A DNA stretch of 64,000 nt, from NCBI GenBank assembly GCA_013822765.1, contig PNKY01000001.1, forward strand, positions 992,001 to 1,056,000, in the 5' to 3' direction. The position numbers and the translations under genes are program-made. Each line of letters begins with the position of its first letter. Position 1 is the stretch's first letter. Positions 8,456 to 17,126 of the stretch are shown piece after piece. The notes under the pieces are model-generated. The model was not told the DNA's origin. It saw nothing but the letters and a program-made list of their open reading frames with translations, and made no database searches. The DNA is from Rhodospirillum sp. (GTDB taxonomy: Bacteria > Pseudomonadota > Alphaproteobacteria > Dongiales > Dongiaceae).

Positions 8456-8941
8456 ATGGCGCGCAAAGACGACAACGACTGGTACCAGCGCTGGATCAGC
8501 GGCATCGCGGACGACGTGGCGTCCAACATGGAAGGCGAACCGGAGCGGGAGGCGCGCATGGACGCCCTGCACAAGCGCCTCGACCAGCTCAGCCGCCGGT
8601 TCCGGCAAGCGCGCGGCGGTCAGCGCGGCCGCGGTCCACGACACGCGGACGACACGCCCGCGCCCGGCAACGAGGATGCGCGCATCTGGAACGACGTGAG
8701 CGCATGCCTGACCGACGATTGGTACGTGGATGGAACCGAGATCACCGTCTCGGTCGACAGCGGCGAAGTGACGCTGGATGGCGTGGTGGAGAACCGCGCC
8801 GAGAAGCGCCTGGCAGAGGATTGCGCGGACAGCGTGGCGGGCGTGGTGGATGTCCACAACAACCTGCGCATCCGCCAGCCGGAAAAGGCTGATGCCAAGG
8901 ACGCAGGCCCCGACCTGCTGTCGCGCAGGACTGCATTCTGA
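8456..8941 (+). CDS. BON-domain protein
   Basis: A 161-residue protein with no visible signal peptide. The N-terminal 70 residues are charged and arginine-rich. A BON domain occupies about residues 78-145: it starts at IWNDVSACLTDDWYVDGTEITVSVDSGEVTLDGVV and ends at VVDVHNNLRIRQ, matching the usual pattern of the domain, which is thought to bind membranes or phospholipids. The usual SWIM-type cytoplasmic variants place a similar domain after a basic N-terminal tail. GGAGG lies four bases before the ATG. Function unknown. Confidence 0.82.
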   Translation: MARKDDNDWYQRWISGIADDVASNMEGEPEREARMDALHKRLDQLSRRFRQARGGQRGRGPRHADDTPAPGNEDARIWNDVSACLTDDWYVDGTEITVSVDSGEVTLDGVVENRAEKRLAEDCADSVAGVVDVHNNLRIRQPEKADAKDAGPDLLSRRTAF

Positions 8942-9031
8942 CCGGCTGCGCGTATGGACCTATGATGTAGGCCACATCCACCGCGCGGCGGAGCGTGCAG
9001 AAGGTGCGCGCCCAATGCGCGGAGCACATCT

Positions 9032-9853
9032 GTGACCACTATACCGATCATCACGACCGAACGCCTGCGGCTCGATGCCTTCGGCGACGCCGATATCGGG
9101 GCGCTGGCGGCGATCCTGGCCGAGCCGGACGTCACGAAGACCATCACCGCCAACGCCTCGACGCCGGAGAAGTGCCGCGCCGGCGCCAGGCATCGCATCG
9201 GCTGGCACAATGCCAGCTGGGGCGAGCGCGGCTATGGCGTATGGGCGGTGCGGGCGCGTTCGGACGGTGTGATGTCGGCCGGCGGGCTGCTCGGCTGGTG
9301 TGGGTTTGCCGCGCCGGACATCGGCGAAGACCCGGAGATCTTGTATGGCCTCGCGCCGCAATGCTGGGGCAGTGGCCTCGCCCAGGAGATGGTTCGCGCG
9401 GCAATTGGCTGGCTGTTCGCCGAGACGCCGCATCAAGGGGTCTCCGCCGTCATCTTCGGGCGCCTCAATCCGGTGTCGGCGGCGATCGCCGGCAAGCTCG
9501 GCATGACCAAGCGCGGCACCATGGCGATGAACGTCTTCCTGCCTGACCTGGCGTTGGCGCGCGACGTGTTGGAATACGAGATCTGGCGCCTCGGCTATGG
9601 CCGCACGCGCGATGCCGAGGCGCTCTTGTTCCAGGCCCCGTACAAGGGCGGCCAGATCGCATCGCTCAGGCCTGCGGACGTGGTGGTGGTGGAGCAGCTG
9701 TTCTGCGACGCCGCACGCGCGCGGCCCGAGTTCGCGCCGTTCGATCGCGCGCAGACCGAGCGGCGCGTCCGCGATGCGTTCCGGCAGGGCGTGGCGGAGC
9801 CCTACCTCGACTGGTACCATCTCGAACGCGCCGATTGGCTCAGCGCGCGATGA
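9032..9853 (+). CDS. GNAT-family N-acetyltransferase with a C-terminal extension
   Basis: A 273-residue protein. Residues 1-175 resemble RimJ/RimL-type acetyltransferases: ITTERLRLDAFGDADIGAL at the start, a degenerate acetyl-CoA loop at CWGSGLAQEMVRAAIGWLF (about residues 112-130), and SVSAVIFGRLNPVSAAIAGKLGM-like motif B region. Residues about 180-273 are an additional segment not normal for the family and not recognised. Start is GTG at 9032 with GGAG seven bases upstream. Its last 14 bases overlap the end of the convergent hydrolase gene. Confidence 0.78.
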   Translation: MTTIPIITTERLRLDAFGDADIGALAAILAEPDVTKTITANASTPEKCRAGARHRIGWHNASWGERGYGVWAVRARSDGVMSAGGLLGWCGFAAPDIGEDPEILYGLAPQCWGSGLAQEMVRAAIGWLFAETPHQGVSAVIFGRLNPVSAAIAGKLGMTKRGTMAMNVFLPDLALARDVLEYEIWRLGYGRTRDAEALLFQAPYKGGQIASLRPADVVVVEQLFCDAARARPEFAPFDRAQTERRVRDAFRQGVAEPYLDWYHLERADWLSAR

Positions 9854-10754
9854 ACGCTTGAAGATCGCGCGTCACGCGGTCTCGCTCCGTGACGACCAGA
9901 CCGTGGGACACATCCGCATATTCGATCATGGTCGACTGCCGAATGCCGCGGGCCGTGATGCGGGCGAGCTCAATGGGCACAGGGATGTCGGCGGTGCCGT
10001 GGAGTAGCAGCGTCGGCACCGTCACGGACGCCAGCTCGGGACGGAAGTCCGTCAGGCTGAAGGAATCGACACAGGCGACAGTGGCCTCGAGACCGGCCTG
10101 CATGGCGATGCCGACCGACCAGTCGATGAGCTCCGGCGTGACGGGATTGGTGGCCGGCCGCTTGGCATCGAAGAACACGTCACGCAGCAGTCCCGTCAGG
10201 TAACCGCGCCGCTCACCAAGCACGCCCTGCTTAATGCCGTCGAACACCGCACGATCGAGGCCGTCGGGATTGGCGTCGGTTTTCAGCAGGTAGCTGGCAG
10301 CGGCGCCGACCAGGGCTGCCTTGGCGACCTGCTTTCCGCCGTGGCGGGAGAAATAGCGCACGACCTCGCCGCCGCCCATCGAATAGCCGACCAGCGTGAT
10401 GTCGCGCGCGCCGGTCTCGGCAATGACGGCGGCGAGATCATCGGACAGGGTGTCGAAATCGTAGCCGGCCGCGGGCTGGCTGGAGCGGCCGAAGCCGCGC
10501 CGGTCATGGGCGAGGACGCGATATCCGGCTTCGGCCAGGGCGGCGGCCTGATGGTCCCAGATGTCGGCCGACAGCGGCCAGGCATGGGTGAAGATCACTG
10601 TGCGCCCGCTCTTGCCCCATTCCTTTACGTGGAGCTCGGTCGAATCCCTGGTCTTGATCCTGGCCGACCGGGGTTCGGCGCGGGCGGAAATCGGCAAGGC
10701 GAATGCGGCGGTCGCCGCCAGCGAGCCAGCGACGAAGGTGCGACGCGTGGTCAT
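9840..10754 (-). CDS. Tat-exported alpha/beta hydrolase (non-heme chloroperoxidase-like)
   Basis: A 304-residue alpha/beta hydrolase with an N-terminal twin-arginine signal (TTRRTFVAGSLAATAAFAL) ending near SARA, so it is probably folded in the cytoplasm and exported. Core motifs: oxyanion region FTHAWPLSADIWD, GYRVLAHDRRGFGRS, nucleophile elbow GYSMGGGEV (Ser near residue 125), an acidic residue in LLLHGTADIPVP, and the C-terminal histidine in DVSHGLVVTE. The arrangement matches the cofactor-free haloperoxidase/esterase group. AGGAGG lies eight bases before the ATG. Substrate unknown. Confidence 0.88.
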   Translation of the reverse strand: MTTRRTFVAGSLAATAAFALPISARAEPRSARIKTRDSTELHVKEWGKSGRTVIFTHAWPLSADIWDHQAAALAEAGYRVLAHDRRGFGRSSQPAAGYDFDTLSDDLAAVIAETGARDITLVGYSMGGGEVVRYFSRHGGKQVAKAALVGAAASYLLKTDANPDGLDRAVFDGIKQGVLGERRGYLTGLLRDVFFDAKRPATNPVTPELIDWSVGIAMQAGLEATVACVDSFSLTDFRPELASVTVPTLLLHGTADIPVPIELARITARGIRQSTMIEYADVSHGLVVTERDRVTRDLQAFIAR

Positions 10755-10793
10755 GAAAGGCTCCTCCTGTTGAGTGAGGGCCTGTTCTAGCCA

Positions 10794-10810
10794 TTTGACG
10801 CAGCGTCAAA
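10794..10810. promoter_or_regulatory. 17-bp perfect palindrome upstream of the hydrolase gene
   Basis: TTTGACGCAGCGTCAAA has eight-base arms around one central base. It lies 40-56 bases upstream of the hydrolase start, in the 71-base gap after the bicupin stop, where an operator for a dimeric regulator would sit. The TTGACG within it could also serve as a -35 element. Confidence 0.4.
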
Positions 10811-10825
10811 GTCAAGCGTCGATGA

Positions 10826-11842
10826 TCACCGCCGCAGCTTGTCCGGAAATCCGTCGTGCGGGCCGAGCGGCCGTTGCGGCGCGTCCGTCCACCAATCGTC
10901 GCCCCAGCGCGCGCGCTTGTGCAGGTGACGTGGATAATACAGCTGATTGCCGGACACGTCCCGCTGACCGATCACCATCAGGCGCGCGTCTGCCGCGCCG
11001 TTGTTGATGAAATTGTGCGCGATCCCGGTTCCGGCCGGGAAGGCGATCGCCTCGCCCTCCGTGACGCGATGCAGCCAGCCATCGATCCAGGCATCGCATT
11101 CGCCTTCCAGGACGAAGACGAACTCCTCCTCCTTGCTCTCGGCGTGCGGATAGCAGGTGCGGTGCCCGGGCAGCAGGCGCTGATGGTGGATGCCGATGCG
11201 CGTCAGGCCGAAGTGGGTGGAGAGATCGACATTCACCTTCATCTTCTCGGGGTCGTCATAGTAGGAGCATTCCGGATCACCCTCATGGTCGCGGACCTGG
11301 ACGATGCAATCGGGACGATGCTCCGCCATCGTGGGACCTGTGGTCCGCTCGCCGGGCTTGCCGTGATGCGGGCCTTTCGGCCGGTGCGGCACGTCCTGCC
11401 ACCAGTCCTTGCGCAGCGGCATCATCTCCGGATTGCACGGGTAATAGACCTTGTTGTCGGCGCGCGACGCTTCGCCGATCACCAGCAGGCGCACCGCGTC
11501 GCCGCCGTTGTTGAGAAACGTGTGGCACAGCCCGGTGCCGGCCGGGAAGCCGACCGCGTCGCCGGCGTCGAGGCGGTGCAGATGCCCGTCGATCCAGACA
11601 TCCGGCGCGCCTTCGAGCACGAACACGAACTCCTCCTCCATGCTCTCGGCATGTGGATAGGAGGTGCGCCGGCCGGGTAGCAGGCGGTCGTGATGGATGC
11701 CGAGCTTTGTGAGGCCGAGCGCGCGCGCCAGCGGCGCACCGATGCTGAGCAGCTCGTCGCTGTTCGGGTAGTGCGCAGTGTCGGGACCTTCGAGCGCGGT
11801 CCAGTGGCGGATGAAGTCGGGGCGGGGCGGTTGGCTCGACAT
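10826..11842 (-). CDS. Two-domain cupin protein
   Basis: A 338-residue protein built from two similar cupin domains (about residues 40-130 and 205-300). Both contain LLPG-R(R/H)T-YPHAES-EEEFVFVLEG, a WIDG-LHR turn, and FPAGTG-HxFxNNG. These are cupin beta-barrel motifs, but the metal site looks reduced: motif 1 carries one histidine. Linker and tail carry WW-D-P-RP-GPH repeats, so the whole 150-residue unit seems duplicated. Likely cytoplasmic. It follows the SDR/purF group on the same strand. Substrate unknown. Confidence 0.8.
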   Translation of the reverse strand: MSSQPPRPDFIRHWTALEGPDTAHYPNSDELLSIGAPLARALGLTKLGIHHDRLLPGRRTSYPHAESMEEEFVFVLEGAPDVWIDGHLHRLDAGDAVGFPAGTGLCHTFLNNGGDAVRLLVIGEASRADNKVYYPCNPEMMPLRKDWWQDVPHRPKGPHHGKPGERTTGPTMAEHRPDCIVQVRDHEGDPECSYYDDPEKMKVNVDLSTHFGLTRIGIHHQRLLPGHRTCYPHAESKEEEFVFVLEGECDAWIDGWLHRVTEGEAIAFPAGTGIAHNFINNGAADARLMVIGQRDVSGNQLYYPRHLHKRARWGDDWWTDAPQRPLGPHDGFPDKLRR

Positions 11843-11915
11843 GGAGCGTCTCCGTCAATCGCGATGTAGGATTAACAGCTCGTAATACAAAGTGCTGCCA
11901 ACAATGGGCAGGAGG

Positions 11916-12650
11916 CTAATACGCCTTCACCACCTCGCCATTGCCGGTGTAGTCCGCGCGCGCCAGGCGCACGAACGGCTCCATGATCTCCTCCGGCGTG
12001 CGCAGGGTCATCGGGTCCTCGCCGGGATAGGCGGCGGCGCGCATGCGGGTGCGGGTGCGGCCGGGATCGATGATGTTGGCGCGCACGTTGCTCTGCTGGA
12101 TTTCCTTGGCGTAGATCCCGACCAGCATCTCGAGCGCGGCTTTCGAGACGGCATAGGCGCCCCAATAGGCGCGCACGTCGCGGGCGACGCCGCTGGAGAC
12201 GAAGATGGCGCGGCCGGCAGTCGACTGGCGCAGCAGCGGATCGATGCTGCGGATCAGGCGCCAGTTGGCGGTCAGGTTGACGTCGATCACCTCCTGCCAG
12301 GTCTTCGGCTCGAGGTGGGCGAGCGGCGTCATGGTGCCGAGCACGCCGGCATTGCCGACCAGCACGTCGACTTTGCCGTAGCGCTCGTAGAGCCCGGCGC
12401 CCAACTGGTCGATGGTGTCAAAGTTGCGCAGGTCCATCGGCACTAGCAGCGAGGTCTTGCCGTTGATGGCGCGGATCTCGTCATCCAGCTCCTCGAGCGC
12501 GCCGACGGTGCGGGCGGTGAGGATGAGGTCGGCGCCTTCCCGGGCGTAGCGCGTGGCGATGGCGCGGCCGATGCCGCGGCTGGCTCCGGTCACAAGGCAG
12601 ATGCGGCCGGCAAGTGTTTGAGTATTGGGGGCTCCGGTCGCCTCGCTCAT
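11916..12650 (-). CDS. Short-chain dehydrogenase/reductase after purF
   Basis: A 244-residue NAD(P)-dependent oxidoreductase of the classical SDR fold. The cofactor motif is TGASRGIG (about residues 21-28); NAG at VGNAGVL near 98; the active-site Tyr and Lys are in AYWGAYAVSKAALE near 160, with the serine in FVSSGVA. The C-terminal part RTRTRMRAAAYPGEDP is conserved in the SDRs that follow purF in alphaproteobacteria. Its ATG overlaps the purF stop as ATGA, so translation is probably coupled. Substrate unknown. Confidence 0.9.
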   Translation of the reverse strand: MSEATGAPNTQTLAGRICLVTGASRGIGRAIATRYAREGADLILTARTVGALEELDDEIRAINGKTSLLVPMDLRNFDTIDQLGAGLYERYGKVDVLVGNAGVLGTMTPLAHLEPKTWQEVIDVNLTANWRLIRSIDPLLRQSTAGRAIFVSSGVARDVRAYWGAYAVSKAALEMLVGIYAKEIQQSNVRANIIDPGRTRTRMRAAAYPGEDPMTLRTPEEIMEPFVRLARADYTGNGEVVKAY

Positions 12651-14101
12651 GCCGGCTGGGCCAGCAGCGACAGCTGGGCTGCGACCATGCCGCCTTCCTG
12701 GTCGGTGAGGGCGGTCGGATAATCGCCGGTGAAGCAGGCGTCGCAGAATTGCGGTCGCTTGTTGTCGCGCCCGATCAGGCCCATGGCGCGATAGAGCCCG
12801 TCGATCGTGATGAAGGCGAGCGAATCCGCGCCGATGAAGTCGCGCATCTCCTCGATGCCGTAGTTGGCGGCGAGCAGGTTCTTCCGCTCTGGCGTGTCGA
12901 TGCCGTAGAAGCACGAGTGCGCGGTCGGTGGCGAGGAGATGCGCATATGCACCTCGGTCGCGCCGGCGTTGCGCATCATCTCCACGATCTTCTTGGAGGT
13001 GGTGCCGCGCACGATGCTGTCGTCCACCAACACGATCCGTTTTCCAGTAACGTGCGCGCGGTTGGCGTTGTGCTTCAGGCGCACGCCGAGATGGCGGATC
13101 TGGTCGGTCGGCTCGATGAAGGTGCGGCCGACATAGTGGTTGCGGATGATGCCGTATTCGAACGGGATGCCGGAGGCGGCGGCATAGCCGAGCGCGGACG
13201 GCACGCCGGAATCCGGCACCGGGATCACCACGTCGGCGGTCGCGGGCGCTTCCTTGGCCAGCTCCGCGCCGATGCGCTTGCGCGAATCGTAGACGCTCTT
13301 GCCCTCCATCACGCTGTCGGGCCGCGCGAAATAGACATACTCAAAGATGCAGAAGCGCTTCGGCTGCACGCCGAACGGCTTCATGGAGGTGACGCCGCGC
13401 TTGTCGAGAATGACCAGTTCGCCGGCATCGATGTCGCGCACATAGTCGGCGCCGACGATATCGAGCGCGCAAGTCTCGGACGCGAGGATCCAGCCGTCGC
13501 CCCGCTTGCCCAGCACCATCGGCCGGACGCCGAGCGGATCGCGCACGCCGATCACCATGTCCTCGGCGATGCAGACCAGCGAATAGGCGCCCTCGACCTG
13601 GTGCAGCGCGTTGATCAGGCGGTCGATCACGTTGCCGCGCAGGTGCGTCGCCATCAGGTGCAGGATCACTTCGGTGTCGCTGGTCGACTGGAACATCGAG
13701 CCGCGCTTCACCAGCTCCTGCCGGATCATCTGGGCGTTGGTGAGATTGCCGTTGTGGGCGACCGCGAAACCGCCGAAGTGCAAGTCGCCGAACAGCGGTT
13801 GAACGTTGCGCAGCGAATTCTCGCCGGTTGTCGAATAGCGCGTGTGGCCGATCGCCGAATGGCCGGTCATCTTGGCCATCACCGAGTGCTGCGAGAAATT
13901 GTCGGCGACATGGCCCTGGGCGCGGTGGGCGTTGAAGCGCTTGCCGTCGTAGGCGACGATGCCGGCTGCTTCCTGGCCGCGATGCTGCAGGGCGTGAAGG
14001 CCGAGGACGCAATGGGTTGCGGCTTCCTCGACCCCAAAGATTCCGACAACACCGCACTCTTCCTTCAGATGATCGTCATCGAAAGGATGGGTCGTCAGCA
14101 T
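12647..14101 (-). CDS. purF: Amidophosphoribosyltransferase
   Basis: Catalyses the first committed step of purine synthesis, PRPP plus glutamine to phosphoribosylamine. The 484-residue protein has a short propeptide ending in KEE before the catalytic cysteine of CGVVGIFG (Cys-16), the class II glutamine amidotransferase domain (HTRYSTTG, AHNGNLTN), and the PRPP-binding phosphoribosyltransferase motif VLVDDSIVRGTTS near residue 360. The iron-sulfur-type cysteines may be the later CxxC region (CDACFTGDYP). It follows cvpA by 22 bases. Confidence 0.97.
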   Translation of the reverse strand: MLTTHPFDDDHLKEECGVVGIFGVEEAATHCVLGLHALQHRGQEAAGIVAYDGKRFNAHRAQGHVADNFSQHSVMAKMTGHSAIGHTRYSTTGENSLRNVQPLFGDLHFGGFAVAHNGNLTNAQMIRQELVKRGSMFQSTSDTEVILHLMATHLRGNVIDRLINALHQVEGAYSLVCIAEDMVIGVRDPLGVRPMVLGKRGDGWILASETCALDIVGADYVRDIDAGELVILDKRGVTSMKPFGVQPKRFCIFEYVYFARPDSVMEGKSVYDSRKRIGAELAKEAPATADVVIPVPDSGVPSALGYAAASGIPFEYGIIRNHYVGRTFIEPTDQIRHLGVRLKHNANRAHVTGKRIVLVDDSIVRGTTSKKIVEMMRNAGATEVHMRISSPPTAHSCFYGIDTPERKNLLAANYGIEEMRDFIGADSLAFITIDGLYRAMGLIGRDNKRPQFCDACFTGDYPTALTDQEGGMVAAQLSLLAQPA

Positions 14102-14123
14102 CGGCCCGAAATTCCCTTTTGGG

Positions 14124-14882
14124 TTATTGCGATTGGCCCTGAATCAGCCGTTCCAGGTCCTTGCGCTCGGCGTCCTTATACCCGGATTGTTCCCCTTGTC
14201 CATCTTGATTTCCAGCAGGGCTGCGTTGCGTTCCCTGCCCGCCATTCTGGCTCGAGTCGCCCGGCGATTCGCCGGATGGCGGGGTAGTCGGCTGGGGAAC
14301 CTGCGGACTCAGTTTCTCGATGGTGTCGTTGAGTTCCTTGCCCTGCTCGACCGCCTTGGAACCCTCGTCGAACATGGCGCCGGCCCGGTCCTTCCAGCCC
14401 TGGGGAATCTTGGATTTGATGAAATCGGCTGCCATCGCCACGTAGGGTTCGGTGCGCGCCTCGTTGATGACTTGCGGCCGCTGACCCTTGTTCGGCATGA
14501 ACCAGTCGGTCATCACCATGTAGGCGAGGGCGATCAGCACCACGCCGCGCACCAGCCCGAACACCAGCCCCAGCGACTTGTCGAGCGGGCCCAGCGAGCT
14601 TGCGTGGACGCGCGAGGAGATGGCGTGGTTGAAAAAGCCGAGGACGATCAGCAGCACGACGAACAGGCCGACCGCGCAAACGATCTTCGCCAGCAACGGA
14701 TCGGCGATCTGCTTGCCGACGAACTCGCGCACCTCGGGCACGTAGACGAAAATCAGGAACGTGCCGATGGCGGCGCCGATCCAGCCGAAGATCGAGAGGA
14801 TCTCCTTCACAAAGCCGCGGCCCAGGGCCAGCAGCGTGGAGAGCGCGATGACCGCCAGCACCACGATGTCGACAAAATTCAC
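14124..14882 (-). CDS. cvpA: CvpA-family inner-membrane protein
   Basis: A 252-residue membrane protein with about four hydrophobic segments in residues 1-125 (VDIVVLAVIALSTLLALGRG; IGAAIGTFLIFVYV; IVCAVGLFVVLLIVLGFF; VFGLVRGVVLIALAYMVM), the CvpA domain. The family motif GFVKEILSIFGWIGA is present. The last 100 residues form a polar Pro/Gln/Gly/Ser-rich tail not needed in short homologues. CvpA is linked to colicin V production and envelope stress in E. coli and is placed before purF there too. Start is GTG at 14882 with GGAG upstream. Confidence 0.9.
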   Translation of the reverse strand: MNFVDIVVLAVIALSTLLALGRGFVKEILSIFGWIGAAIGTFLIFVYVPEVREFVGKQIADPLLAKIVCAVGLFVVLLIVLGFFNHAISSRVHASSLGPLDKSLGLVFGLVRGVVLIALAYMVMTDWFMPNKGQRPQVINEARTEPYVAMAADFIKSKIPQGWKDRAGAMFDEGSKAVEQGKELNDTIEKLSPQVPQPTTPPSGESPGDSSQNGGQGTQRSPAGNQDGQGEQSGYKDAERKDLERLIQGQSQ

Positions 14883-14901
14883 GGAAAGCTGCTCCGATAC
14901 A

Positions 14902-16320
14902 TTATTGCGATAGGACCCGTTTGCCGGCGCTCAACGATCTTACCTCATTATACAGCCAATCGAGCACGTCCTGCAGGTGGCCGATTTCGAGTACCTCAAT
15001 GCCCGGAACCGCGCTGCGTTCCTTCTTGGCATCGCGCCGCCGCGGCATCAGGACCCGGCGGAAGCCGAGCTTGCCGGCTTCGCGCAGGCGCAGCTCCGGC
15101 TGCGAGACCATGCGCACTTCACCGGAAAGGCCGATCTCGCCGAACGCCGCCACGTCTTCCGGCACCGGCCGGTCGGTGAGGGCGCTGATCAGCGCCAGGG
15201 CGACCGCAAGGTCCGCCGCCGGCTCGCCGATCCTGAGGCCGCCAGCGACGTTGAGATAAACCTCGTTGCCGGCAAAGGCCAGCTCGCAGCGAGTCTCCAG
15301 CACCGCCAGCAACATGGCGAGGCGGCTGGTATCCCAGCCGACCACGGCGCGCCGCGGAGTGGCGAGTGGGGAGGGCGACACCAGGGCCTGGATCTCCACC
15401 AGCACCGGGCGCGTGCCCTCGATGCCGGCGAACACGGTGGTGCCGGAGACGCTGCCGCGCCGCTCGGCGAGGAACAGGGCGGAGGGGTTGGGCACCTCCT
15501 GCAGGCCGCCCTCGGTCATCTCGAACACCCCGATCTCGTTGGCCGGGCCGAAGCGGTTCTTGACCGCGCGCAGCAGGCGGAAATGGTGGCCGCGCTCGCC
15601 CTCGAAATAGAGCACGGTGTCGACCATGTGCTCGAGCACGCGCGGGCCGGCGATCTGGCCGTCCTTGGTGACATGGCCGACCAGCATCAGGACGAAGCCG
15701 CGCTGCTTGGCAAGCCGGATCAGCTCGGCGGAGGCGCTGCGCACCTGAGCGACGGTGCCGGGCGCCGAATCGAGGTTGTCGAGATACATGGTCTGGATCG
15801 AATCGATCACCACCAGGTCGGGCGGATCGCTGCGGTCCAGGCTGGCGATGATGTCGCGCACGTTGGTGGCGGCGGCGATCTGCACGGCGTGCGATTGCTG
15901 GCCGAGCCGCTTGGCGCGCAGCTGCACCTGCTCCACCGCCTCCTCGCCGGAGATGTAGGCGGAGCGCAGCGGTTTGGCGCCACCCGCGACGGCGGTCACG
16001 ATCTGCAGCAGCAGGGTGGACTTGCCGATGCCGGGGTCGCCGCCGATCAGGATGGCGGAGCCGCGCACCAGCCCGCCGCCGGTCACGCGGTCAAACTCGG
16101 CATTGCCGCTCGAGCGCCGCATCGCCTCGGGCGCCTGGCCGTCGAGCGCGACGAACTCGATGCTCTTGCCCTTGCCGCGGCTGAGTCCCTTGGGCATCTC
16201 CTCGCGCCCGGCCTCCTCCACGATGCTGTTCCAGGCGTTGCACGACTCGCACTTGCCCATCCAGCGGGGAGAGCTGGCGCCGCAACTCTGGCAGACATAG
16301 CGGGTGGTCGATTTCGCCAT
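14902..16320 (-). CDS. radA: DNA repair protein RadA
   Basis: Branch-migration ATPase of homologous recombination. The 472-residue protein has the N-terminal four-cysteine zinc finger (CQSCG...CESC, residues 9-27), a RecA-like ATPase with Walker A GGDPGIGKST near residue 93, the RadA-specific KNRFG motif (VKNRFGP near 255), and a C-terminal Lon-protease-like domain (LNVAGGLRIGEPAADLAVALAL, AFGEIGLSGEVR). It lies between mlaF and cvpA in the same direction. Confidence 0.97.
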   Translation of the reverse strand: MAKSTTRYVCQSCGASSPRWMGKCESCNAWNSIVEEAGREEMPKGLSRGKGKSIEFVALDGQAPEAMRRSSGNAEFDRVTGGGLVRGSAILIGGDPGIGKSTLLLQIVTAVAGGAKPLRSAYISGEEAVEQVQLRAKRLGQQSHAVQIAAATNVRDIIASLDRSDPPDLVVIDSIQTMYLDNLDSAPGTVAQVRSASAELIRLAKQRGFVLMLVGHVTKDGQIAGPRVLEHMVDTVLYFEGERGHHFRLLRAVKNRFGPANEIGVFEMTEGGLQEVPNPSALFLAERRGSVSGTTVFAGIEGTRPVLVEIQALVSPSPLATPRRAVVGWDTSRLAMLLAVLETRCELAFAGNEVYLNVAGGLRIGEPAADLAVALALISALTDRPVPEDVAAFGEIGLSGEVRMVSQPELRLREAGKLGFRRVLMPRRRDAKKERSAVPGIEVLEIGHLQDVLDWLYNEVRSLSAGKRVLSQ

Positions 16321-16349
16321 CGGCGATGGTCTCCGCCGCCTAGGGCCGC

Positions 16350-17126
16350 CTACAGCGGCCTGACCGGCATCTTGATCGGCCCTTCGGCCTTGCCTTGCAC
16401 GAACTGCTCGACATGGGCGTTGCCGGAATGGTCGATGTCGCCGGCCGGCCCGTGCCAGATGATTCGCCCATCATAGATCATCGCGGCGTTGTCGCCGATC
16501 ACCCGCAGAGACTGCATGTCGTGGGTGATGGAGAGGGCGGTCGCGCCCAAATCGTCGACGCACTGCTTGATCAGCTCGTTGATCACCTGGCTCATGATCG
16601 GGTCGAGGCCGGTGGTCGGCTCGTCGAAAAAGATGATCTCCGGCTCGGTCGCGATCGCGCGGGCGAGGGATACGCGCTTCTGCATGCCGCCGGACAGCTC
16701 CGCGGGGTAGAGCTCCGCGACATCGGGACCGAGGCCGACGGCCGCCAATTTCCGGATCGCAATGTCCTTGGCCTCGGCCCGGTTGAAGCCGCGGCCGGCA
16801 ATCAGGCCGAACGCCACATTCTCCCAGACCGGCAGCGAGTCGAAGAGGGCGCCGCCTTGGAACAGCATGCCGAACTTGTGCATGATCTCTTCGCGCTCGC
16901 CGGACGACATGCGCGTGACCTCGTGGCCGTCGATCTCGATCGAGCCCTTGTCCGGCTTCATCAGGCCGATGATGCACTTGATCAGCACCGACTTGCCGGT
17001 GCCCGAGCCGCCGATCACCACGAGCGACTGGCCCTTCGGCACGTCGAGGTCGAGGTCCCTCAGCACCACCTTGCGGCCGAAGGCTTTGCACAATCCGCGG
17101 ACCTTGATTTTGATGTCGCTGCTCAT
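16350..17126 (-). CDS. mlaF: ABC transporter ATP-binding protein, MlaF type
   Basis: Cytoplasmic ATPase of a phospholipid/MCE-type ABC transporter. The 258-residue protein shows Walker A GGSGTGKS (about residues 36-43), the signature LSGGMQKRVSLARA near 143 and Walker B IIFFDEPTTGLDP near 165. The M in the signature and the MSxGEREE helical segment are typical of MlaF. Its start overlaps the stop of the MlaE gene by four bases (ATGA). No MlaD (MCE) substrate-binding gene follows, so the third component must be encoded elsewhere. Confidence 0.9.
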   Translation of the reverse strand: MSSDIKIKVRGLCKAFGRKVVLRDLDLDVPKGQSLVVIGGSGTGKSVLIKCIIGLMKPDKGSIEIDGHEVTRMSSGEREEIMHKFGMLFQGGALFDSLPVWENVAFGLIAGRGFNRAEAKDIAIRKLAAVGLGPDVAELYPAELSGGMQKRVSLARAIATEPEIIFFDEPTTGLDPIMSQVINELIKQCVDDLGATALSITHDMQSLRVIGDNAAMIYDGRIIWHGPAGDIDHSGNAHVEQFVQGKAEGPIKMPVRPL

